A DNA stretch of 64,000 nt from Pachyseris speciosa. Taxonomy: Eukaryota > Cnidaria > Anthozoa > Scleractinia > Pachyseridae. Where the stretch lies: assembly GCA_016490735.1 (NCBI GenBank), contig JAEMWC010000013.1, forward strand, positions 585,001-649,000, in the 5' to 3' direction. Position numbers and translations under genes: made by a program. Below, one piece after another: positions 25,451 to 37,903 of this stretch. The stretch's first letter is position 1, and every line of letters begins with the position of its first letter. A model generated the notes under the pieces. That model searched no databases. It was given only the letters and a program-made list of their open reading frames with translations, and was not told where the DNA came from.

Positions 25451-28400
25451 GACGTCACCTTGTAAATACAATCATCTTACATAATTTTTTAAAGTATATT
25501 TCCATTCTTTATTTGATGCCTTTAAAAATGAATATTTTTTGGTAACATTTTTATAATATTTATACAGATTATAATTATGAGTATCAATAATAATAATAAT
25601 AATAATAAACAGGTTTCAGATTGTTTCCAGACTCTCAGATTGTTTCCGGACTCAAATTTCATTGTTTATTAAACAAATTTCCTGTTTCTTCTGTTTAATT
25701 AACAGGTCTGACCGTCAAAATTTGTTTATTAAACAAAAAGAAAGGTCTTTTCTGTTTATTACACAAAATAGATGTCCCTTTTTGTTTAATAAACAAGAGA
25801 CTTTTGCTTATTAAACAAAAGTGACAGGCTTTTTCTGTTTAACCCATTGACTACCGGAGGTTTTTACATTTTCAGAGTGATTTTCCACCTATAAACGATG
25901 AATAGCAATTCGTGACTCTTTATTTGAACTACCAGAGAAAAGTGGTGCTGTCCTAAGCCACTGGAGGCTCAAGGTTTCTGAAAACGTCATTTTGACGTAG
26001 CTATTTTTTTATCCGTGAAGCGACAACAATGGCCCAAGTTTGGTTTGCTTGCGATTTCTGCTAAATTTACAGCCATTTTTCATCTTTAGCGGCTGCCTGA
26101 TGAGCATCATTAAGCGTGACGGTAGCTAAGAGTCCACTTTCTCAAAGAATCGAGCAAGGTGATGTACTTTGTTGTTGAATTTGGCTTGTTACTCGACGAA
26201 CTGGGAATTTGGCCGGTCGAACACTTAGTACCTTTGGGACTCGACTAAAAAAAAATGATGAATTTCTCGACCTACCGCCACATATTTTGGAATTTCTGTG
26301 TACTGAAGATGACCACGAGCAGGAAATTTTGGCGGTAGGTCGTAGTGGCTGTAGACTGCAGGCTGTATGTGTGAAAGAATTGGGGGAAGGAACGGGTGCA
26401 GTCAAAAATTCTCGTTAGTTCCCAGCATGCAATGCGCTCAAGATGTTGAAAATGTCGGAAAGGCCCGAATGCACTGGAACAAAAGGCTGTATCTATGCTC
26501 GGGAGAAGAATATGAACAAAAAAAGTCATTTCTAAGCTAGAAAAAGGACTGAATTTCGTTATGATGGTTGAATTTTGGTTTTTCGACAATGATTTCCCTA
26601 AAAAACATGAAGGCAAAAAGGGGCATTTTTGTTGTTTCTCTTTGACGTTAAAAACGGCCAGTTTCGTTCTTGTCCAAACTCAAAAGGCCATATTTGGTAA
26701 AAATCGCTACGTTTCTTGCATTTATTGGATATCCAAATTTAAAGGGCATTCCATTTCGTGCTCACAACTAACAGTTAAGGCAATATTCGTGTGATTGAGA
26801 AAGTTGCAATGTTTTGAAGCATGGGAGTTTTTTACGGCCGGTTTTGGCCGGCACGGGTGCCAATGGGTTAATAAACGAAAGTTATACAAAATTTAACGCC
26901 AACTAATTTTTACTCACGAGTCGCCATTACGCAGAAAAATAGAAAGCGTCAACACAAAGCTACCGATAAATAACTCTACAAAAAAATTATTTTGTTGAAC
27001 TCTTTTCTGCTCAGTTCATCCACTGGGCAAGAAAAAGGGACAGCTTTTCATTTTCGAAGAGATAATTTTGCAAAAGTTCGCTCTCACCCGCGTCGTACTG
27101 TCGAGACCGACACTCTTCGCTCGGTGTTTATTCATGGTGAATTGCGAGGATGAACCCGCTCATGGCTTGAAATACAAGACAAAGGGAAAAAGAAAAAAGA
27201 GGTATAGGGATTCAGTAAATACTGGAGATTTTAAAACATCTAGCTTATTCCTGGAAACTATGACAGCGCTCGAGTTAGGATGATTAATGTGCGGTCTGTG
27301 CAACCAAATGATGATTTTCAGTCGCTTGCCAAGTCATTCCAAAGCATACGTTGAGCAAAAGCTGTGAATTACACAAAAAACGATGCCACTTTCTGTTTAA
27401 TAAATAGGAAATTTTCACTTATTAAACGAAAGTGACAGGCTTTTCTGTTCTGTCAGTAAACGAAAGTTACACAGAACTTAACGCCGGCAAATTGTTTTCC
27501 ACGAATCGCGATCGTAACTGCTGATAAAAAAAATATCAACAGCCACTAAAACAAGGCTGCAGATGAATAATTCGACAATTTTTTGTAGAACTCGTGCGTG
27601 CACAGCATTTCTACTGGGCAAGAAAAAGGCACGCCTTCACATTTAAAAGAAGAGCTGAGATAATTCTGCAAAACTTCGTTCTCATCCGAGTCCGGCGTAT
27701 TGCGAGACTGGCAGTGAAAATGATGGAGCTCTTCGCTCGGCGTTCATTCATGTTGAGTTGCGAGAATGAACCCGCTCATCGCTCAAAACACAACGCAAAG
27801 GTAAAAATAAAACAAAATTAAAAAGGTGTAGGCATTCAGTAAATATTGTAGCAATTCACGGAAACTATGACAGCGCTCGTCAGTTATGATGATAAAAAAC
27901 TGTAGAAAAATGTGCGGTCCGTGCAACCAATTTTGATCATTTTCAGTCGCTCACCGAGTCATTCCGAAGCATACGCTGAGCGAAAGCTGTGAATTACACA
28001 AGATGTTACTTTCTGTTTATTTAAACAGGAAACTTTCGCTTATTTTAAAACGAAAGTGACAGGTTTATCTGTTTACTAAACGAAAGTTACTCAGAACTCA
28101 AAGCCGGCTATTAACTGCTGATAAAGAAAAAGTATCAATAGCCGGGAAAAACACGGTCATGATAAAACGCAGACTGCAGACCGCAGACTGCAGACCGTGC
28201 AGACTGTGCAGACTGGAAAATTTTTTGATCGCTTATTTTAACTCTGATTTGCATTTGATTGAGGTGTTTGTGATTTTTTCGTACTCTTTTGGTGACATTG
28301 CAATGGCTTCCATTTTTTTGACCGGCTCGCAGCATAATTTTAGCCTTTGAGAATGCACTGTAAATTTCTCACAGGACTAACTAGATCCGCACAGTCATGG

Positions 28401-31400
28401 CAAGGATTTCCATATCTTTTAAGCAAAGAATATTTCTCAATCTAAACCTGTGTTTACTTTCGGCTAATTTCTTTCATAGTTCAATCGTATGTTACTTCTG
28501 CCGATCTGTTTCGAACAGCTTGTCTAGCCGCCGTTTCTTATCCATTCGCTTGCTGGCCGTTCAGCTGTGCGAATGGATACTGTGTGGGAAACGCTTGGTT
28601 TACGGTATCCCATAAAATAAATCACAAAGGGATGAATTCACAGGTTCGCTACTGAACTTGTCTCACAGGTTCAACGACTAACAGGTTCCAACACAACTCA
28701 TCTCAATTAGTGCCGGCTCGATCGATAAAATATACAGCCCTCAAATCACAAAAAGTCTTCGATGATACTTGACATTCAACTTGTCACCACAAAATCAGTC
28801 CCTTAGAATTGATTGACCTGACAGCTCATTGTCACGCAATTGGTGAGCCCCAGTTTCCGACAACCAAAAAGAATGTTTTCGCGTGAGAGGCCAAAAGTTT
28901 ATCTCTACTGTTTGTGTTTTATTTTCCTCAAAATTGTTGCTAGGTAACAGCTCAAAATAACCTCATAAAATTACGTTATATGGTGTCCAAAAAATGGAAA
29001 CTGTTACAATGTCACCAAAAGAGTAAGAAAAAAGTATAAACACCTCAACCAAATGTAAATCGGAGTTTTTTTTTTTTTTTTTTTTTTTTAAGCAATCAAA
29101 AATTTTCCCTGTCTGCATGGTCTGCACAGTCTGCATGGTCTGCAGTCTGTGTTTTATCATGACCGGGAAAAACAAGACTACAGATGAATAATTCGACAAT
29201 TTTTTGTTAGAACTCTTGCGTGCACAGCCTTTCTACTGGGCAAGAAAAAGGCACGCCTTGACATTTAAGAAGAGACAAGAGGCTGCAATTAGCCTAAACT
29301 CGTGCCTGCAAAACTACATTGTATATCCCTAAGTTGGGGGGAAACAGGAGAAAAAGAAAAGTCTGTTTGTCCTTCTTTACATCAGATGCATTGGGCTTTC
29401 ATGACGTTCAAGTCTTATTTGTTTGTACCATGTCAACCAGTATATCCCTTTAAAACTTCCGAATTGCTTTACAGGTCAACCATTGATTAACAATAGTAAT
29501 ATAAAAATAGTAATATAAAAACAATAAAAACAAAACAGACAAAGCAATAAAAAGAGACACAAAAAAAAAAAAAAAAATTCGTGTTAGCTGTTGCTACGGC
29601 GGTTTGAACCTGGGTTTATCTGCCTCAAAAGCGGTTTGGATGACCCCTGCACTGTATGGTTCACGTCTTATTTTTGATACAGCCTTGCTTACCCGCCAAG
29701 ATGAAACGCTGTAGCAAGAAACAAAAGCGTGCTGTCCTGTTATTTCTCAGAGATTTTTTTTCTTATGAAGACCACACCGTAGCATACAAAGAAATCAACA
29801 GAAATCCGAGAAGAGTCGGAAGAAAGCGATATGCGGATTGGTGCAACCAATGGCAGGTTAAAGAAGGAAGGTGCTGAATTCACTTTTGGCTCTCCCGGCC
29901 ATCTTTTGCAAAGCTTTGCATCCAATTACGCTCTCTAATCATAAGACAAGCTCATCTTTCTGTTGTTTTTATGCAAGTGCACTTGCAGTTCACATCTTAT
30001 TTAGGACGCGAAACCATTTATACAAGGAAGTTCACGTCTTAATTAAGACGCGGACAAAATAAGAACAGCTGAAAACCCTGTTATAAGATAAGATGCGTCT
30101 TATAGACGCGTCTTATGTGAGGTAAAGCAACCGATGAGCAAGTGTCCCAACCGGATAAGGTGCGGACTATGATCTTTGAGATCTGAGGGTCGCGCGTTCA
30201 GGCCCTGTCGCTGAAAATGACAAAATCAATTGTCTTAGTTTCTTCCTCTGGCCGAGGGTAATACAAGACTCGTTGCCTTTCAGGCACGAGTAATAATTTA
30301 GCAAACCTTCGTTCTCGTGACCAGCGGTGAATGAGCTCTTCGCTCGGTGTTCATTCATGTTGAGTTGCGAGGATGAACCCGCTCATCACTCAAAACCCAG
30401 CGCAAAAGTACAAAGAAAGAAAAAAGGTGTGGGGATTCTGTACATACCAGAGATTTTAAAGTTTAATTCGTGGGAACGTGAACTATGATCGCGCTCGAGT
30501 TACGATCTGTGCAAAGCACAAGTGATAAGACTTTTTATTTTTCGGTCACTGCTTAGGAGTCATTCCGAAGCATACGTAAACCGAAAGATGTGAATTACAC
30601 AAAGAAGAAGTGATTCACGTTTTGTTTATTAATAATATAAAACAGGAAAGGTTCGCTTATTAAACGAAATTGACAGTCGTTTGTGTTTACTGAATGAAAT
30701 TTACACAGAAATTAATGGCGACTATTCTCGTACACAATTCACGATTGTTACACTAATAAACTACCGTATTTACCCGTGTATAAGTCGATCCCGTGTATAA
30801 GTCGACCCCCTATTTAGGAGCCAAAAAATAAGCTTTTCTTATTTCTGCTTCAGAATTTTCTTGAAAAACTAATCTTATATCTCTTCGAATTTTCTTTCAT
30901 GTACAATGGTTACACGAAAAAAATCACAGCAAGTTTGGACGTAAAGTTTATTATTGCGTGTATGCGAGCGTTTAAGCGTGTTTTAGCAACACATGTATAA
31001 GCAGCATTTTCTTCATAATTTTTTTAAAAAGCTCACAAAATCAAACGTAGTAATCCTTAACAAATCTTTATCGTTGTGGAGAGTTGTAAAGCAGGTTTAG
31101 AAGACAGGCTAAATGCCAAAGAAGCTCAAGAAACTTCGAAAATGCCTCGATAAACAAATTGCCTTGCTGCCTGGGAACTTGGTAACCGAGCTAGCTACTA
31201 GGTTGGTTGGGTACTGGTAACTAATAACTGGGGAAAAGCAGTGAACGTTCGAAGCTACAATAGAAATGTGGCTTTCGTCGAGCGGACTTGCCACTTTATT
31301 GGTAACAAATATCAGTTCTTTATTCCAGAATTGTGCCAGTGAGTATCTACTACATTCAGCTTTATGTTAGGAGATAAATCTTAAAGCGTTTTAACTTGAA

Positions 31401-34400
31401 CTGCTCAAGTGGCTCAGGGAAAAGATCTCGTCACTTGTACCGTGTAAAAGTGGATGTTTGTCCACATATGAGACAATTATTATGCTAATTTGTTCTGAAC
31501 TTTTTTTATCTCAGTTTTTGACCCATGTATAAGTCGAGGGCGATTTTTCGGACCGATTTTTAGGCTGTAAAAGGTCGACTTATACACGGGTAAATACGGT
31601 ACCAAGAGCCGGGAAAACAGATGGATAATTCTACAAAAATTCTCGTTGGTTCCATCATTTGGAGATGTAAGGCAAGGTTTTCCTTTTTCAAGAGTTCGCT
31701 CATGACCACGTGTCGAATTATTCATCTGTAGTCTTGTTTTTCTCAGCTATTGATACTTTTTCTATTAATAGCCGGCATAGTAACTTTCGTTTAGTAAACA
31801 GATAAACCTGTCACTTCGTTTTAAAATAAGCGAAAGTTTCCTGTTTAAATAAACAGAAAGTAACATCTTTCTTGTGTAATTCACAGCTTTCGCTCAACGT
31901 ATGCTTAGGAATGACTCGGCGAGCGACTGAAAATGATCAAAATTGGTTGCACGGACTGCACATTTTTCTACAGTTTTTTATCGTCATAACTGATGAGCGC
32001 TGTCATAGTTTCCATGAATAGCTACATGTTTTAAAATCTCCAATATTTACTGAATGCCTACTGTTTATAATAATAATAAATAGTTCCTTCAGACATGCAT
32101 AGGTTATGCTCTGCACCCTACATGTATACAGTGTATTGTTCTATTTTAGCATCCATATGTTTATCAACTGCTTATTATCATTATTGTTATCGTTATCATT
32201 AACAACCAGTAGCACAAAATTGAAAACACAATGAAAATCCAAATCCAGGGGGCTTATTTGGCAAAGGCCAATGGTGCAAGAGCAGATTGCAAATTAGCTG
32301 GCTGTAAACATAGTTTTGCCTGCCTGCCAAGAGCACATTTAGATATTTTTTGTGATTAAGTCTAAACATGCTTACTACATGTCGAAATTGTCTTCCTGCT
32401 CAAAACCTTAATGAAACCCCAGTGCTTTTCACTGCAGTTCAAGTAGAATTTAGGATTTCTCACCCTAACCCCTAACAAAAATGTTTCTCCTCGACTTTTC
32501 CCTGACTACATGGCCACCCTGTCTTTTTTCCTTACTTGATAGGCCTGAAAGTGTGCTGCCATGGCTTTTGAAAGAAGAGCTCATTATAACACAACAGAGA
32601 AACATGTACATACAACTGTGTTGTTATTCTTGTTCCATCTTTGTACCATAAAATCTGTTGGGGCATGGGGTCTGCAATTACATCACAGCTCAATGTTCCA
32701 TTTCCATTTATATCTATTTTCTCATCCTTTGGAGGTATGCTAGATGGATCCCATTTTGGAGCAACTGAAAAAAGAAAGGTTGTTGAAAAAACATTATGTT
32801 AAATTCTAAATATATGCATGTACAGTCAAACCTGGATTACCCACATGCTTATGCTATTGGACTTTGAGAAAATCTCTAGACACTGCTCCAAGCTGTAACT
32901 GTTTTGGTCGCCAACACAAGTAAAAAGAAAAACTGCAGGGGACTAAAATTAATAAGACATTTGCCAATTAATTTTTGCGAGTGCTAATTGGCAGTGAAAT
33001 CAGAGGAGTGTTTAGATCCAGGCAAAATGAAAAAGTTCTAAAACATACATGTACACCAACTAAATTCATTATCTACATGTACACCAACTAAATTCATTAT
33101 CAATTTCCTTACATATTCCAGCTACATGCACCTGTATGCATACACGAACGGTGTTTTTTTTTTTCTAATTTCCTTTGTTTTTTTAATTTGGTGCTCATTC
33201 ATTTTGTGATTCCATTTCTGTTTAAAACTGTCGATGAGAGTAACAGTGTGCACACCCTGAACTGCTTGATTGAAAAACATGTCTGTAACAGTGTACTGGC
33301 TAAGCGTACTCAGATTCAGGAATACCAGTGACATTTAAAAAAATTATACAGCTAGATTATACAGTTTAAGGCAGGTTTCAAATTCTTTGTCATCACCATA
33401 CTTTCACCACACCACAGTTTGTGATGCCATTCACGAAAAGATTAATACATTGGATTTATAGTGGAAAAAACTGATGCTGGGTACATGTAGCTTACCATCC
33501 ACACGGAGGTTTATACTGTGTACTATTGGATTGCCTTGATTCTCAGAATTCTCAGCTTCACATGAGTATGTGTCTTCATGCCGGGTTTTGCTCACATCAA
33601 TAATGTTTAGAAGCCTGCCTTGAAACCCTTGAGTTGAAATCTCAAACTCTTTTCCATGCGTAAGCTTCCTTCCATTCTTCTTCCATATTATCTGTGGTGC
33701 AGGTCTGAAAAGGAAAGGATTTTATGCATGCACAGTGTAATTTTATTATGTTGTAGGTCAAAATTGAAATTCAGGTTATTTAACAATCATCATGAATACT
33801 GTATATCCGGGGTTAGAAAACAAAGCAAAATTATTTTGATCTACAAAAAAATATATACAGTACCTGGTAACTGTTAAAATGTGTATGTTTTTTGCTTTTA
33901 ATTTTGAAGAAGTACTTTTAAGCATCTAGTCTATTCAGACAAAGCAGCTTGCTACTAACTTTCAAGACGCATATATATAAAGACACCTTTTTAATAAATG
34001 TTATAATTAAGTAAGTAAGTAAGTAAGTAAGTAAGAACTTTATTATTGTGTCAAAATCTACAATTATTTATCAAATAAATAAAATGTGCAATATATACAT
34101 GTACATGTGTATTTGTTTAATAAACAGTGAGTCATGCATTAAAATCAATTATGAAATATATTTACATAATTATGTGTATATTAAATAGGCAATGAACCAT
34201 GCATTAACTGAAGATCAGTTGTTAGTTGTTAATTGAGATTAGCATGTGACAGTTTCTACTTGAAGCTAAGTTTATAACCTTAATTAGCTTCTACCATAAT
34301 TCTAAAATTGTTAATTGTCAACTTTTTTATTGTAACTATTGTAAAGCACTGTTGAGCTAGAGCGAAATAGCACTATATAATAAATAAAGTATAATTATTA

Positions 34401-37400
34401 TTATTCATTATGACTGTATCTCCAAATTTTTTGTAAATCTAATAATAATAATAATTATTATTATTATTATCATTGTTACTATTATTATTATTGTTATTAT
34501 TATGGCAGTTTAAAACTCCTGAATGCCAGGTCCTTACTTACAAATACTGGGCGTGTAAATGTAGCAAGTATTACAGTATATCAAAATTTACAAATTTTCA
34601 TTAGACAGGAATAAAATTATTTAAGATAAAAAAATTAATAAATAAATTCTAATATTATATAAAGTTTACAAATGTTCATTAAATAGGAATAAAATTGCTT
34701 AAAATAAGATTAATAAAATAAATCATCTGTCTAATAATATCTGCCAAGTGCTAGTTCTGTACTGTCTCATTGGCAACCCATAGGTGTCCAAGTGGCCAGC
34801 ACATCACTTTAAATGCTTTAGTGATGTGAAGAGGGTGGCTCAGGACAGCTTTTTGCATTTTTCTAAGTACCTCTCGGTACCTATCTGAGCCCACTAATGC
34901 CCTGATTTCTTCCTTCAGACTCTCTGAGTAGCCACCCAGAGCGTCGATGACGATGTTGAATTGTCGAATCATGAACCCTGGTTACTGTCTCTTGAGCTCT
35001 AGTGGCAAAGGCGCGTATTTTAAGGTCTTCTCCTCTTCTTTGTGCTTTCTGTTGTCCATCCAGGGACAGGTCATCTAGCATCACCTCCTTGTTTACCCTG
35101 TCTGCCACCCTAGCGTCCACTCTGTTGGCTCTCACTTGCAAGTGCTCCGCGAAAACAGACACATCCCAAAACGCCATCACCTCGTCGTCTTGGTACACAG
35201 GTTTGGGATGGACTGGTGAATACTAAGTGGAATAGCGTCCATCAACTGATAGCCCCTAAGCATCTCAAGGAATAGAATGTGGAGTGCTGCGTTGTGTCTA
35301 GCCAGGTACAGGGTTTGCGCCAGTGCACTACAACCTGACACCATGAGTGCAACACTTTCCTATGTCTTCTGACATAGCCTGCATTTCTCATCACCATCCG
35401 TGAGTGTCTTGGTCTTTCTCGAGGCATAAAGCTTAGTTGGCAGGAGTAGTCTGTCTTTCTTACATCGGACCTATTGTGCTTGCGTTGGAGTCTATTTCTT
35501 TGCAGTGTATACCCATAGACCCCTATCAACATACACCAGGCTTTAAAATTACAAAATTGCATTTCAGCTCAACCTTTGAGAACGATAATAATAACACTCA
35601 TAAAAAAATATTTATAAAAGAAGAATCAGCAACGAAAAAAAAAAACGTAATAGGTGCCACTAGTAGGAGTCGAATCCAGGTTATCTGCATGAGAGGCAGT
35701 AACAATGACCTCTTGACCACAAAGGTTCAGCATATGTAATGACGTAAAAATAGTGTATTTATTCCAAAAATAAACTAAGTACACTTGTTTTTGCTTCGAT
35801 GGATATTTCTGCTGAGTGTTTGAGAAAGGAAACACTTATTGAACAATGAAGGATTTTTTCGCATAAATGTTAATGGAGTGTCAGTGAAATGTGAGGAGAA
35901 AAAATAATCAGCAGAGTGAAACTGTTTACAAATACATCATTTGAAACATAAGAAAGAGAGTAAGGTTTCTGCGGTCAGTTTCACATCACACAAGTAAAAA
36001 CTAAAATCGCTTATCATTCAAAAACTAATGTTCACAAATCGAGATAATTACTGTGGAAAAATAGTAAATAAACTACCAAGTCTCAGGGGTGTATGATATC
36101 CCGTACTTGAGTTATTCAATGACATGTACCACTCAATTTTAGTTTAGTATGGAGCAGCCACAGGGAAACACGGCAGTCTAATTGAAAACATCTGGAGTTA
36201 AGTTTGGTCATGTTAAAAGCTTTCTTCTTGCTGTTGAACTTGCAAACATTCATATAGACACATCTCTTAACATATTATTAGTTGTTCAGACTTCAAAGAC
36301 ACAAGGTGAATCGTTGTGAGTTGTTATATTTAGTTTTGAGCTTGCTCAGAAAGGCCAGGTGAGTTTTGTAGATGAAACACGACAACAAAGAAAAATAAAA
36401 AGAAGAAAGAATGCCATTTTTAAACTTGGGCAATCTATGAAGCCCGAGTAATCATGTGCTCAGTGGATTCACAAAACATTTAGCAGAAAGCGTAGGAGTG
36501 AAATCAGTGTCATACCTGTAACTTACAAGGACAGAATGTGAGACGAGAATCCAAGTAAATTACTCTAACATGGTGCATAGCTTTAAAAATGAACTCGAGG
36601 AGAACTGTAGATAGTAATGTAAATAAATTCATTGAAGCACGGCTCAATGTTCCTAGTACAAAGGACACAACTTGATACAACGATACAGGTGAGTCAACGG
36701 AGTTGATTGATAAGACAAAGGTCGCATGAAGTTGCTAAGACATTTGATGTGTAGAAATGATTGAGTTGCTTAAATTGTTAACTCGGTTCGAACTGAAATC
36801 AATAAATCAAATGGAAACCTATTTAGCTAAATTATTTATAAAACTACAAGATATAAGACTAAACAAAACTGATAATACTGAAATGTAGCTAATATGGAAT
36901 TGCAATTAAGGAAACTAGAAAAAACTAACTAACAATACATTCACGTGAGGAGTGATACCACGATAAATCAGTAATATAAAATCATTCAGCACATGGTCCA
37001 TGCTGAATAGCAATAAACGAAATTAAAGTAACTAAGTGATGACAGGACAAAAAAGACTCCTCACATAAACAGAAAGGATAACTAAGCAATATCACAATTG
37101 ATAGCCAAAAAACTAAGCAAAAACTATACTTAACGCAAAATTGATACAAGAAAGCTATAAGCAAATAAAACTATACTCACTTTGGTTTGCACATACGCAC
37201 CTACGTTAGTCTTGACTAAAGCTATGAGCTTGAAGGCGAGTCCGAGTGTCGATAGTAAAGAATCCGCAATGGATGATAGTACATAACATCACGAAGTCTA
37301 CACTAGAACTAACTTTAGTGAGTTGATAACCTTAATTTTATAACAAACAAAACGTGATGGAAACAATAGATCTAGAAAATCATTATGCATTTCCCATGCA

Positions 37401-37813
37401 GACATTACAGCGAAGGGCTGGGAGAAGCTATCGCTAAAATCTTGCTCATGAGGGCATTAATCCTAACTAATTACTTAACAAATTAAAACTATCGTAACAC
37501 GTACTAGCGATAATCATAGATAAACAAGAAACATCACGTTTCAAAGCCAACAATACCTACCACTCAGGAATGGCAAATTGCTAATTTTCTTGGTTAAATC
37601 CTTTAGTACCCACCTTCCAATAGCAAGGCAGTACAGAGTTTTATTGCGTCCCTCAACAGCTATCTCTACACTGCCTGGTCTCACTCTCCACGTAGGAGCA
37701 CGCAGTTCTCCAGGATCAGTTTGCCCTGAAACCGAAATTAATACAAATTGTTTAAAAAATAAATAGGACATTCAGTCAATTAGGCTTTGCAGAGATGTTG
37801 CCAATAAAGCCAT

Positions 37814-37903
<90 letters not shown>

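Noticed and set aside
26561..26794. Conserved open frame [17 protein letters not shown] found in several places
   Set aside because: It recurs only because it lies inside copies of the TTAA element; no stop-free conservation beyond element identity and no known domain.
29656..29877. Small basic protein frame ([18 protein letters not shown]...)
   Set aside because: Interesting composition, but single short frame inside a repeat-rich intron without homologous copies or splice support; kept only as a possible captured fragment.
32560..32743. Plus-strand frame over the Ig4 exon
   Set aside because: Antisense shadow of a real minus-strand exon.
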